64,000 bases of DNA from Thermodesulfovibrio aggregans (GCF_001514535.1 NZ_BCNO01000002.1:1-64000); one strand, 5' to 3'; counted from the stretch's first letter, positions 27,915-36,488 are shown. Notes: generated by a model not told the origin, from the sequence alone. Numbers and translations: made by a program.

Positions 27915-28554
27915 AGAATTTGGTAGCCTCCTTGAAGTTTTCAAACACAATAAGATCACCCTTATAAGGAATAGCGAATATATCACAAAATTTATTAAGT
28001 TTGCTTATATCATGGGATGTCATTATTACATTTGATTTTTTTAGTTTTTCTCTTAAGATTTGATTACATTTTTTCCTAAAATTTATATCTCCTACTGCTG
28101 TAACTTCATCTATAAGATAGTAGTCAAAATCAAAAGCCATGCTCAATGCGAAGGCAAGTCTTGCTCTCATTCCTGCAGAGTATGTTTTTATAGGCATTTC
28201 AAAGTATTCTCCAAGCTCAGTGAATTCCTTAACAAAAGCTATTTTATCAGCCATATCTCCGTTTGCTCCATAAATCATACATACAAATTTAACTATTTCA
28301 AAGCCTGTAAGACTCCCCTGAAAACCACCTGAAAAGGCTACAGGCCATGAGACAGACTTATTTGTGATGATTTCTCCACTGTCTGGATAATCAATCTTTC
28401 CTATCAGCCTTAAAAGAGTTGATTTGCCAGCACCATTTGGACCAATTATTCCAATATTTTTGCCTTCAGGAAATAAAGCATTTACATTTCTGTATACATA
28501 ATGTCTGCCATATTTTGTTATATATGATTTTGTAACATTTCTTAGTTCAATCAT
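27862..28554 (-). CDS. kpsT: Capsule ABC exporter ATP-binding protein
   Basis: The 230-aa ATPase has Walker A GPNGAGKST at 38-46, the signature region YSAGMRARLAFALSMAF and Walker B YYLIDEVTAVGD, followed by the switch His in MTSHD. This matches KpsT/Wzt-type exporters without the C-terminal carbohydrate-binding extension, as in group 2 capsules. Its start overlaps the kpsM stop by 4 bp. KpsM and KpsT move the lipid-linked polysaccharide across the inner membrane. Confidence 0.92.
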   Translation of the reverse strand: MIELRNVTKSYITKYGRHYVYRNVNALFPEGKNIGIIGPNGAGKSTLLRLIGKIDYPDSGEIITNKSVSWPVAFSGGFQGSLTGFEIVKFVCMIYGANGDMADKIAFVKEFTELGEYFEMPIKTYSAGMRARLAFALSMAFDFDYYLIDEVTAVGDINFRKKCNQILREKLKKSNVIMTSHDISKLNKFCDIFAIPYKGDLIVFENFKEATKFYADISKTTAIPELAKTD

Positions 28555-29348
28555 TCTGAAGCAAGCACCTCTCTTATTTTAAGTCTGTATAAAACTAAGC
28601 CTAAAAATAAAGCACTTATTGTGCAAATTATTATAAAGTTTAAACTACACATATCAGCTTTGTAAAGGGGAAAAAAACTTGCTCTGCTAAGCTCTATGAA
28701 ATGAAGACAAGGATTCCAGAGAAGATATATCTGAAATTTCTTGGGAATCATGTTTATGGAGAAAAAAAGACCAGATGTAAAAAATAAAAACATCATAATT
28801 GGAGGAATGACGTTTCTTGCCTCTTCATAAATATTTACAATCATGCAAAATATCATTCCAACTCCGAAGGAAAAAAGATAGAAAAGAAAATAAATACCTA
28901 TTAAACCAAGCGGGTCTTTTATTTCTGTTCTAAAACCAATAAAATCAAGAATAATAAAAACTATGACCCATAAAATCATGAAAATAACACCCTCAAGAAT
29001 CCATCTTGAAAGCATCGCATCTATTGGTTTAACAGGCTGATAGGCAAAAAGCCCTCTGTTTGCATCAATTGAGTTCATAACCTGGCTTACTATATGCCTA
29101 AACATAAAAAAAGGGACAAGACCTGCTGCTAAAAACAAAGGGTAGTCAACATGATATATTATTTTATCAGCTGCTCCACGAAGAGAACCTGCCAGAATTC
29201 CTCTTATTCCTACAAACATGGCAATATGCAAAAAAGGCTCTATCAATGCCCATAGATATCCAAGACGATATTTACCAAAACGAGTTTTGAGTTCTCTTAC
29301 AAAAATCGCAAAAACAACTCTTTTGATCTGGGATATTTCTTTAAGCAT
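28551..29348 (-). CDS. kpsM: Capsule ABC exporter permease
   Basis: The 265-aa membrane protein has six predicted hydrophobic segments. Its ABC-2 style N-terminus, FVRELKTRFGKYRLGYLWALIEPFLH, is characteristic of KpsM-type permeases. The late motif FFTSGLFFSINMIPKKFQIYLLWNPCLHFIELSR also matches. It heads the minus-strand export operon M-T-E-D. Upstream lies an inverted repeat at 29385-29406 that could be an operator, and no strong Shine-Dalgarno is apparent. Confidence 0.9.
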   Translation of the reverse strand: MLKEISQIKRVVFAIFVRELKTRFGKYRLGYLWALIEPFLHIAMFVGIRGILAGSLRGAADKIIYHVDYPLFLAAGLVPFFMFRHIVSQVMNSIDANRGLFAYQPVKPIDAMLSRWILEGVIFMILWVIVFIILDFIGFRTEIKDPLGLIGIYFLFYLFSFGVGMIFCMIVNIYEEARNVIPPIMMFLFFTSGLFFSINMIPKKFQIYLLWNPCLHFIELSRASFFPLYKADMCSLNFIIICTISALFLGLVLYRLKIREVLASE

Positions 29349-29384
29349 AAAACATTATATTATAAAAAAGTATGAAATTCCAAT

Positions 29385-29406
29385 TATACTAAAGAACCTT
29401 AGTATA
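29385..29406. promoter_or_regulatory. Inverted repeat upstream of kpsM
   Basis: TATACTAA, six bases, then TTAGTATA form an 8-bp arm inverted repeat 37 bp before the kpsM start. Its position fits an operator or promoter of the capsule export operon. No -35/-10 pair is clear. The remaining gap to 29594 holds no gene that I can see. Confidence 0.35.
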
Positions 29407-29594
29407 CCTTCAAAAATGCCGCGGTGCCGTCTCATCGAAATCTACCCTCTGCAGTTACTCTATTGAACTCTAAAACTCATTAAAACTTATCAGTCGCCTT
29501 AAAAGAAAAGAGAGCTACTAAAATGTGGACAAAACTCATTTCATAAAAAGCTTAACGAGGAGGTGACTTATTACCCTTAAGCCACCCCTTCTTT

Positions 29595-29608
29595 TCGGGA
29601 CGTCCCGA
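29595..29608. repeat. GC-rich palindrome 1 (TCGGGACGTCCCGA)
   Basis: This is a perfect 14-bp palindrome centred on GACGTC, immediately after the stop codon of the 29610-30323 gene. It is the shortest member of a six-copy family confined to the plasmid-like module of the island. A direct repeat CTTAAGCC flanks it. It could act as a terminator for the minus-strand gene, but no clear T-run follows. Confidence 0.6.
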
Positions 29609-29609
29609 C

Positions 29610-30323
29610 TTAAGCCCCTAAAAGCCCTTTCTCATAAAAGTAGATGAATTTCTCACAGATATATAGGAATAAGGCACTGTCATAATCATTTCCAGTTAAT
29701 TCTCTTGCTATGTTTAAGGCTTTCTCAACTGTTTCTGCCTCATTTTCATGAGGATAGGACAGGTAATAAAATTTTTCATGTTTTACGTTTTGTCCTGAAC
29801 TGTCATTTTCCTCTTCATGCATCCTTTCTAATTCTCTTATATCTCCTTCAGAAACCTCAAAGCGACTGTCTTCATTCTTAACACTTCTTTCAGGATTGAG
29901 GATCTCATTTTTTATCCTCTTTATCTGTTTTACACTTAGATATGGAAGTTTGGATAGCAGTTCTGCGATTTTCTCTTCATTAACTTTTTCTACTAAGTAA
30001 CATAGCTCTCTTAGTTTGTAAAAACCTACTTTCATAAAATCACTTTTCTTGATTCCAAACTTAAGAATTAGCCTATTTACATTTACATAGTCATAAAAGG
30101 TCTTAAGCTTAATGTGGTATCCATAAGCATTAAGTTCATTGAGATACTGCCTCAGATTCTGAAATCCTTTGTTTTCCCACTCTTTTTCAAGGATAATTTC
30201 ATGGCAAATTGAACACAAATTCCATTTGTTCTCCTGTTCGTTGGTAAGGCATGTTTTCAGATTCTCGGTCAAATCCATCGGGTTTGTAAGCTCCTTCTTT
30301 AAAGTTGTAACGCTTGTTATCAT
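29610..30323 (-). CDS. Hypothetical protein of the mobile module, 237 aa
   Basis: I do not recognise a family. The product is mostly helical and charged. A Cys pair (NLCSICHEIILEKEW, near 36-39) could be half of a metal site. Residues 55-145 have a helix-rich style similar to helix-turn-helix proteins of plasmid partition or control (YLSVKQIKRIKNEIL), without a confident match. The start is supported by AAAGGAGG seven to ten bases upstream. It lies next to the methyltransferase, on the same strand, with a 200-bp gap between them. Confidence 0.5.
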   Translation of the reverse strand: MITSVTTLKKELTNPMDLTENLKTCLTNEQENKWNLCSICHEIILEKEWENKGFQNLRQYLNELNAYGYHIKLKTFYDYVNVNRLILKFGIKKSDFMKVGFYKLRELCYLVEKVNEEKIAELLSKLPYLSVKQIKRIKNEILNPERSVKNEDSRFEVSEGDIRELERMHEEENDSSGQNVKHEKFYYLSYPHENEAETVEKALNIARELTGNDYDSALFLYICEKFIYFYEKGLLGA

Positions 30324-30390
30324 GGCTTTTTCCTCCTTTTTAAAATTTTTTATTTCTACTTAGTTATACCCTAATTTTGGAGGTGGTAAG

Positions 30391-30537
30391 ATTTATTTTG
30401 GACATAAGACTGATAAGGGTTTATATTATCGGTGGATTATAAAAAAGCTATTTGGAAAAAATAGAATTTTTGTTTGGTTAAATTTAAAGATTTCTTTCAG
30501 AGCGCCCCGAAAATTTGAGTTAGGAGAGTATTACTGA
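30391..30537 (+). other. Possible 48-codon ORF with non-canonical (ATT) start
   Basis: A perfect Shine-Dalgarno-like GGAGGTGG is followed after four bases by ATT and an open frame IYFGHKTDKGLYYRWIIKK, then LFGKNRIFVWLNLK and FELGEYY, ending in TGA inside the end of the methyltransferase gene on the other strand. The composition looks coding (basic and aromatic). No ATG, GTG or TTG lies in frame. It may instead be the tail of a 5'-deleted gene. Confidence 0.25.
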
Positions 30538-31967
30538 CTGTTTTTGTTATTAAGCATTAAATTTTCCCGCTGAGCCTTTAATCTTTCTTCTGTTATCTGG
30601 ACATACTTTTCAGTTATCTCTATTCCTATCCATTTTCTTCCTATTCTCTCTGCAACTAATGCCACTGTTCCTGAACCTAAGAATGGGTCTAACACTACTC
30701 CTTCTTCAGGACAGCCCATCTCTAAAAGAGCCTCTACAAGTCTCTGTGGCATGATTGAAAAGTGAGCTACGTTTATCCTTTCAGGATTTACAAACCAAAC
30801 ATTCCCAACATAGGCTAAAGGTGATATTACCAAGACTGCTTTTTTGTATTCGTCTTTTACTATCTCTTCATACTCAGGCAAGTCAAGCACTGGTTTTATT
30901 ATTTCCCATGCCTCCCACGAGGGTATTGCTGCTCCTGTTAGGTCTGTTCTGAAAAAATGACAAAGTGTTCCTTTACTTATACCTGTTATAAGGGAAAGTT
31001 CTCTTAAGGAAAGACCCGACTGTTTGAGTTTTCTCTTTAGGAATCCATTAACATTGTTTACTGCTTCTTCATAAAGCTCTATGAATGAATTGTCAGGATT
31101 TCGAAATTTAAGTATTCTTCTTGCTGCATAGGAGGCACTGAGTGAGATTGATTCTGATTTTATGTATTTTGAGTTGATAGGACTTGCCTCTATAAGCTTA
31201 CTTATGCTTACTTTTTCTTGATTCGTGTTATGATTGGTATGGTTATTTTTATTTGTTAAATTTTTACTGTTTTTACTTTTAATATGTAAAGGATTTGTCT
31301 TTGGCTTTTTGAAGTAGTATCTTTCTGATTTTACTGCATGGATTACTACTTCATAACTTTTGCTTAATCTGTCCATTGCACTTTCAGGCATTCCTGAACC
31401 TATCTGTCTTTTCTGTTTCACGTCATAGACCTTTTTGCTCCATACTATCATGTCTCTTATTATCCATCCCCTACTTTGCATCTGTATTGCCAGTCTGTAT
31501 GGTACAAGTAGAAGTTGTTTTGGTTTAACCCAGTGTTTGTGTTTTTTAAACCTGTATATTGGAATGGGTCCTCCATTTTTTCTATCTGTATGAGAATCAC
31601 TTATTAAAGAAGAATTATGGAAGGAGAGATTTCTTCTTAAGCTATTGGCATAGGTATCACCGATATTTAAGAAGACATTGCCTGTGTTTTTTAATACTCT
31701 CATGCACTGGTCAAATATGTCTGCAAGGTGTTTTACATATAAATCCACATCTGGTTCTAAACCAAGCTGTCCATACCAGCCACCACATTTTGTGCAGAAA
31801 TTGTATTTATCCCATATATGCTTGCATCTTTTGTCACCATCCCAGAGTATTTCACATTCACTACCGTAGTTTCTTGAGTAATAATAAGGGGGAGAAGTAA
31901 TTATACAGTCAACGGAATTAGAGTCAATCTTTTTTAGTTCTTCAAGGGCATTACCTATGAGTATCAT
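30531..31967 (-). CDS. DNA methyltransferase, beta class (N4-cytosine/N6-adenine type), with inserted HTH
   Basis: The 478-aa protein has catalytic motif IV TSPPYY at 24-29 near the N-terminus and SAM-binding motif I LDPFLGSGT at 426-434 near the C-terminus, the beta-class order. C48, H50, C58 and C61 form a possible zinc site, followed by GGWYGQLGLEP, common in this methylase group. Residues 313-345 (GLSLRELSLITGISKGTL) are a helix-turn-helix inserted in the target-recognition region, preceded by an Asn/Lys-rich linker at 228-252. No restriction endonuclease is adjacent, so it is probably solitary. No good ribosome-binding site precedes the ATG. Confidence 0.85.
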   Translation of the reverse strand: MILIGNALEELKKIDSNSVDCIITSPPYYYSRNYGSECEILWDGDKRCKHIWDKYNFCTKCGGWYGQLGLEPDVDLYVKHLADIFDQCMRVLKNTGNVFLNIGDTYANSLRRNLSFHNSSLISDSHTDRKNGGPIPIYRFKKHKHWVKPKQLLLVPYRLAIQMQSRGWIIRDMIVWSKKVYDVKQKRQIGSGMPESAMDRLSKSYEVVIHAVKSERYYFKKPKTNPLHIKSKNSKNLTNKNNHTNHNTNQEKVSISKLIEASPINSKYIKSESISLSASYAARRILKFRNPDNSFIELYEEAVNNVNGFLKRKLKQSGLSLRELSLITGISKGTLCHFFRTDLTGAAIPSWEAWEIIKPVLDLPEYEEIVKDEYKKAVLVISPLAYVGNVWFVNPERINVAHFSIMPQRLVEALLEMGCPEEGVVLDPFLGSGTVALVAERIGRKWIGIEITEKYVQITEERLKAQRENLMLNNKNSQ

Positions 31968-32085
31968 TTTTCTTATTATATTTCAATTTTACTTTAAGAG
32001 AGAAATGGTTAAATCTTAAAAGTAATTGAAAAAGCTGGAATTATTAAGCAAAAGGAAAGTTTCAGGAGAAGATAGTAATAGGTGT

Positions 32086-32113
32086 GCAGATGCTGCGACG
32101 TCGCAACATCTGC
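32086..32113. repeat. GC-rich palindrome 2, 28 bp
   Basis: Two 14-base arms beginning GCAGATGCTGCGAC meet at a GACGTC centre with one mismatched pair (C32093/A32106). It stands alone in the gap between the divergent methyltransferase and helicase genes, so it cannot be a terminator of either. Confidence 0.7.
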
Positions 32114-32201
32114 TACCACCCTTATGCTATCAAAATCTCTTTTTCATCAGATTCATTTAGTTTTTTATTTTTTATAAAAAAATAATTAAATGGAGGAATC
32201 T

Positions 32202-33662
32202 ATGATAAAAGAATTTACAGAAGAACAAAAATTCGTAATCAATAAAGCCTTTAATGTTCAATCTCTTAAAATTAATGCACTCGCGGGTACTGGAAAAACT
32301 ACCGCCTGTTTCGGTCTTATTGATGAAGCATTAAAGAGAAATTACAGTACCCTTTATCTTGTTTTTAACAGGTCCATGAAGAATGAGGCAAAAGACCTAT
32401 CAAAAAAATACTTTATAAAAAGTAATAATCTAAAGATTTCTACTGCCCACGGATTAGCTTACGATATGCTTGCAAAAATTGGATATTTTAAATATAGAAC
32501 AATTAACAATCTTAAAGCTTTAAATCTCATGGAGTCTAATATTACAAAAGATTTTGATTCAGCATTGGGCATTATTTCAGTTTTTAACAGTTTCCTATGG
32601 AGTGAATATCTCTTAGATGAGACTGAGCAGTTTTTTGAAATTATATCAAATGACAAAGATTTATATAAAATCATTAGTGACCGTAAAATCACTCCAGAAC
32701 ATTTAAATATGATAATTAGAAAAATTGAATATAATCAGCTTCCCTGCGGATTTGACTATTATCTCAAAAAGTGTTTAACTCTTCTTGCAAGAGGTGAAAT
32801 TAAGCTTAACTATGACATGGTCATAATTGATGAAGCCCAAGATATAAATCTCTCAATTTTCAGTTTTGCAAAGCACTTATGCATAAGACATTTAATTCTT
32901 TTTGGAGACAAGCATCAGGCTATTTACAACTTTACAGGGAGAGTAAATCTGATAGATTATTTAAATAATACAGAGGAAGCATATCTTACAGTGTCATTTA
33001 GATTAAATGAAAAAGTTACAAAAATAGCAAATGAAATTTTAAAGCTAAAAGGTGAAAAAAACTTAATAAAGTCAAAGCAAATTAATACACCAGAAAAATC
33101 AAAAGCAATAATAAGCAGAACTAATGAAGAATTGATAAAATTTTATCTTAATCTGCCTGAGGAATTGGAGAAAATGGTTAAATTTGAAAGAAAAATTGAA
33201 GAAATACTTAAGCTTCACTTTACGCTGAGTTGCATTATTCATCAAATTAATCCAGAAATTCTATGTCATAAATATAAAATCAAAAAAGAAAAAGTTTTAA
33301 TTGAATTTGTATACCATAACCTTAAAAACAGCTCTAATACAGAATTTTTTGGGTATTTAAAGAATCTGCTATTGTATGGAAAAAATTTCTCTCAAGAGTC
33401 AGACCTAATCACTGCCTATCGCTTAGCTCAAGAGCTTTCACCAGATAGAATTTTAAAAATTATTGATAAATACAATTCATATAAAAAGGAAAATAAAGAA
33501 CTCTATATGGGAACAGTTCACAGTTGCAAAGGTAAAGAATACAAAGAAGTATTTCTGCTTAAAGACTTAAGATTAAATAAAAACTATGATCAATATCATT
33601 TGAATCTGCTTTATACTGCTGTAAGTCGTGCTTCAGAAGATTGTATTTTTTTCAAAAAGTGA
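32202..33662 (+). CDS. Superfamily 1 (UvrD/Rep-like) DNA helicase
   Basis: The protein of about 486 aa has motif I NALAGTGKTTA, motif II MVIIDEAQD, motif III LFGDKHQAIYNFTG, a motif IV-like TVSFRLNEKV, and the C-terminal pair MGTVHSCKGKEYKEV and YTAVSRASE. It is a compact 3'-5' helicase in the style of FBH1/PcrA relatives on mobile elements. Start is set at 32202 because GGAGG (32192-32196) is its ribosome-binding site; the in-frame ATG at 32190 overlaps that site. It probably unwinds DNA for the HUH replication protein next door, as PcrA does for rolling-circle plasmids (inference). Confidence 0.85.
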   Translation: MIKEFTEEQKFVINKAFNVQSLKINALAGTGKTTACFGLIDEALKRNYSTLYLVFNRSMKNEAKDLSKKYFIKSNNLKISTAHGLAYDMLAKIGYFKYRTINNLKALNLMESNITKDFDSALGIISVFNSFLWSEYLLDETEQFFEIISNDKDLYKIISDRKITPEHLNMIIRKIEYNQLPCGFDYYLKKCLTLLARGEIKLNYDMVIIDEAQDINLSIFSFAKHLCIRHLILFGDKHQAIYNFTGRVNLIDYLNNTEEAYLTVSFRLNEKVTKIANEILKLKGEKNLIKSKQINTPEKSKAIISRTNEELIKFYLNLPEELEKMVKFERKIEEILKLHFTLSCIIHQINPEILCHKYKIKKEKVLIEFVYHNLKNSSNTEFFGYLKNLLLYGKNFSQESDLITAYRLAQELSPDRILKIIDKYNSYKKENKELYMGTVHSCKGKEYKEVFLLKDLRLNKNYDQYHLNLLYTAVSRASEDCIFFKK

Positions 33663-33669
33663 CTAAGAT

Positions 33670-34473
33670 TTAAATGAATCTTTTGGCAAATTTTTTAATT
33701 ATCACTAAATACTCAAAGCCGTTTCTGAATTCATTTTCAAGAGAATAATCAACTACATTATGCAGTTCGTCGTAGACTATTATATCTAAGATAAATTTTC
33801 CTATGTCCCTGGTAATTAAAACAATAAGATTATAGCCATATTTTCTCTTAAACAGTATTTTTAAATAATCTTTAAAATTTAAAGATTCAAAAAACAGATC
33901 AGTCTTTAATTTTTGACAAATACCAAAAATTCTTATTTTTCTCTTTAAATTCAAAAGATATGGTGCAGTTGTTAAAAAATTAAATAATGCCTTTGAAAAC
34001 CTATTTAATATAATCTTTTTAAAATGTTTTTTATATTTAAAACTCTTACTTAAGTAAGAAACTATTACGTTAAATGTATGATAACTAACAGTTCTTATGT
34101 TACTGCTTCCCCAATGCCAATTAGACTTGTCAGGAAATTTTATTGAAACACCTTTTGGTAAAACTAAAATTAAATGATAATGTGGTACTCCTCTTTCTTG
34201 AGCTTCTAATACCCAGATATAAAAGAAATCCTTTCTACCTGATAATTGTCTTTCTATATGTATCCTTAAATTAGTTAAATATGTGTTTAACCCATTGTTA
34301 TCAATAAAATTTTTAAACTGTATTATATCAGAAAATGTTAATGTAATTAACTTCATTTCATGAGTTCCTCTGTTAACATAAAATTTAAGAGTGTTTAATG
34401 CAATTAAAACTGATTTTCTTGCTCTTTTGAATTTTTTCATAAAATATTTTTCTAAATTATTTTTAATTGACAT
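33670..34473 (-). CDS. HUH-family rolling-circle replication initiator (Rep)
   Basis: The 267-aa protein has the three motifs of HUH endonucleases in order: KLITLTFSD at 41-49 (motif 1), GVPHYHLILVLP with H98-Y99-H100 (motif 2, metal site), and VIVSYLSKSFKY with Tyr140 (motif 3, nicking Tyr). E90 in WVLEAQERG is also conserved in such proteins. It would nick the double-strand origin and attach to the 5' end. The gene converges on the helicase gene with only 7 bp between stops. Start is supported by AGAGAGG before ATG. Confidence 0.8.
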   Translation of the reverse strand: MSIKNNLEKYFMKKFKRARKSVLIALNTLKFYVNRGTHEMKLITLTFSDIIQFKNFIDNNGLNTYLTNLRIHIERQLSGRKDFFYIWVLEAQERGVPHYHLILVLPKGVSIKFPDKSNWHWGSSNIRTVSYHTFNVIVSYLSKSFKYKKHFKKIILNRFSKALFNFLTTAPYLLNLKRKIRIFGICQKLKTDLFFESLNFKDYLKILFKRKYGYNLIVLITRDIGKFILDIIVYDELHNVVDYSLENEFRNGFEYLVIIKKFAKRFI

Positions 34474-34668
34474 CTTTTTACCTCTCTTTCTGATTTATTA
34501 ATAAAAAAATAAAAAACATTCTTAACTAGAACACATGAGTAATAAAAATAAAATTTTGAGTTATTATTTATTTAAAAAAATAAACCCCTATGTCTTTCAT
34601 CTTCTTGTCAATCAGGCAGTCATGTAAAAAGTCAGAGAAAATTTCATGAGGTCTAACGAGGAAAGTCG

Positions 34669-34686
34669 TGCAGCGGCGCCGCTGCA
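34669..34686. repeat. GC-rich palindrome 3, 18 bp
   Basis: TGCAGCGGCGCCGCTGCA is perfect and centred on GGCGCC. The same 18-bp core occurs inside palindrome 5 at 40168-40199. It lies in a noncoding stretch, not next to a gene end. Confidence 0.75.
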
Positions 34687-34785
34687 TCTGATTTCATAAT
34701 AACATCAAAAAAATTATAATAAGGTATGTTTCTCTCTCTCTCTTATCATTCAAAAGTCTTATGTTTAAAACAATTAAAATTCAGA

Positions 34786-34813
34786 AAAGATGTCGGGACG
34801 TCCCGACATCTTT
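34786..34813. repeat. GC-rich palindrome 4, 28 bp perfect
   Basis: Arms AAAGATGTCGGGAC mirror exactly around GACGTC. The inner CGGGACGTCCCG is identical to palindrome 1 at 29596-29607. It is in noncoding DNA 260 bp before hicA. Confidence 0.75.
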
Positions 34814-35074
34814 GTAATGCATCGATAAAAATCTTTAATAGATAAAAAGAACTCTTCTGCCTTTTTCATATAAATTTTATCTGTAGCCATTAATGACCGT
34901 TAGTGCCTTTACTCAAAAATTTATTTACACTTTAGAAAATATTAATACTGTCTATAGAAATTCAAATTCTGTGATGGTAAATTTTAACTTCAAGGCTTTG
35001 GCACTATTCGTTACCGTAATTTCCATAATTAAATAGTTTTTAGATAAAAGAAAAGTCTGTGATAAAATATATTA

Positions 35075-35328
35075 ATGAGCGTAGACAAAAAATTTCTTGA
35101 TAAATTGTTGTCTGGATTATCAGATAAAAATTTAAGGTTTGAAGATCTAAGAAAACTGTTAATAGATTTTGGCTTTAAGGAGAGAATAAAGGGAAGTCAT
35201 CATATATTTTTAGGGAATAAATTGAGGAAATAATAAATTTGCAACCGTTGATTGATGGAAAAGCAAAACCCTATCAAGTAAAACAAGTGAGAAGTTTGAT
35301 ATTAAAATACAAGCTTCACAAGGGGTAA
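35075..35328 (+). pseudogene. hicA: HicA toxin, frameshifted
   Basis: The frame from ATG 35075 gives MSVDKKFLDKLLSGLSDKN, then FGFKERIKGSHHIF with the conserved catalytic-His motif of HicA mRNA interferases, but hits tandem stops at 35231. The remainder, IEEIINLQPLIDGKAKPYQ then VKQVRSLILKYKLHKG, is intact in another frame and ends 3 bp before hicB. One base appears lost near 35218-35224 (AATAAATT). The toxin lacks its C-terminal half in any single frame, so it should be inactive. Confidence 0.75.
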
Positions 35329-35331
35329 AAG

Positions 35332-35541
35332 ATGTATAGGTATGAAATAATAATCTATTGGTCTGAGGAAGATGAGGCTTTCATCGCTGAAGTGCCAGAA
35401 CTTCCAGGATGCATGGCTGATAGCAAAACCTATGAAGAAGCAGTTAATAATGTTAAGGTAGTAATTGAGGAATGGATAGAAACTGCAAAATCTTTAGGCA
35501 GAGAAATCCCTCAACCAAAGGGTAAATTAGCATTTGCTTAA
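35332..35541 (+). CDS. hicB: HicB-family antitoxin
   Basis: This 69-aa protein has the whole compact HicB fold: YEIIIYWSEEDEAFIAEVPELPGC, then ADSKTYEEAVNNVK and a C-terminal PKGKLAFA. It is the short form with no DNA-binding tail. It normally neutralises HicA; here the toxin gene three bases upstream is frameshifted, so the antitoxin may persist without a target or guard against a related toxin elsewhere. The ribosome-binding site is AAGGGG at the end of hicA. Confidence 0.88.
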   Translation: MYRYEIIIYWSEEDEAFIAEVPELPGCMADSKTYEEAVNNVKVVIEEWIETAKSLGREIPQPKGKLAFA

Positions 35542-36488
35542 TATACTAAAGCCTCGATAAGACGTATTATTTGTGAAAATTCTCAATAAAACTGATCCTC
35601 CCCTAATATTAAATGATTTATAAAACAGAGTAAAGTTGATCAGCATAAAGGATTGAGTAATGATAAATTTCAAATTAAGCTATTTATTTTCATATTTTTT
35701 TACTCATGAAAAAATGAATAACAATTTTGAGTCCTTTATAATTCCAATACAATTCTGTGGAATCGCATCATTTAAACCTTGAAATGTATTTAAAAATTTA
35801 TAATTAGATCAGTTTTGGTAATTTTTGGCTGAATAGGAAATTAATAAACATAAGTAATTTAAAAGATTTTTCTAAATTCTTCTGATTTTTATTAAAATTT
35901 TGAGACCCTATAACTTTACTGTTTTAAATAATAATTTTTTTATTTATATTTTAAGTTTTGAAATTTTTAAAACTATTCAAAAAATTTCTCTGGAAATTTT
36001 TTGAATTTAGCAATGTTATTTTATTTCTAATTTAAATAAATATAATTTAATTAATTAACTATTGTTTAAATATATATTTTCTTTTTTTACCTTAATTTTT
36101 TGTGTTTTTAATTTTAGCAATGTTATTTTTTTTCTGGTTATATCATGAAAAAATCTAAAAATATCAATCACTTTACAATAAAAATCAATCAAAAACAGGA
36201 CAACTTATAAAAAAATAGGACAAGTCTTATAAAAGTCAGGACACTTTCAATAAAAATCAGGACATTTCATTCAAAAATCAGGATAAATCCAAAAGCTCTT
36301 TACTTTGGAGTTATGTAATCTGAAATTAAAAGTTCTACTTTCTTACTGTTTAATTCAATAAATAATCTGATACGTTAATTTTCTAAGTTTAAAAAAACTA
36401 TTTCCCTCTCTCTACCCCTATCTGCTTGAATAATTTTCAATTTCATGAGGATTTTTATTTTTTAATAAAAACAATATGGAGGGTTAAA
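35542..36488. other. AT-rich origin-like region, no gene
   Basis: These 947 bases hold no credible ORF and very long A/T runs. A 22-bp direct repeat (TTTAGCAATGTTATTTT core) occurs at 36006 and 36113. Iterons lie at 36190-36285, a copy of ATTTCATGAGG at 36440-36450, and the T-rich motif at 36451-36470. The arrangement, AT-rich stretch plus iterons upstream of an initiator gene, is that of a plasmid origin (inference). Confidence 0.55.
36190..36285 (+). repeat. Iteron array, five units of about 21 bp
   Basis: The sequence AGGAC (last copy AGGAT) recurs at 36197, 36217, 36238, 36259 and 36280, spacing 20-21-21-21. The consensus is AAAAATCAGGACAWTT. Two upstream ATCAATCA units (36163, 36184), also 21 bp apart, may be degenerate members. 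A 21-bp phase is two helical turns, as in iterons bound by winged-helix Rep proteins. The array lies about 200 bp before the RepA-like gene. Confidence 0.7.

Larger units (their letters stand above)
34474..35074. other. Noncoding 600-bp gap between Rep and HicA, with palindromes 3 and 4
   Basis: I see no gene here. It contains palindromes at 34669-34686 and 34786-34813, a T-rich leader of the Rep gene (34498-34516) and one copy of ATTTCATGAGG (34641-34651, also at 36440-36450). Lying upstream of the HUH gene, it is a candidate for the rolling-circle double-strand origin, but the nick site cannot be pinned down by eye. Confidence 0.45.

Noticed and set aside
36163-36285. CRISPR-like regular repeats
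   Set aside because: The repeats are 20-21 bp with no unique spacers between them and no cas genes; they fit plasmid iterons.
36426-36488. N-terminal extension of the RepA-like protein
   Set aside because: The upstream ATG has no ribosome site, while GGAGGG stands before the ATG at 36489.
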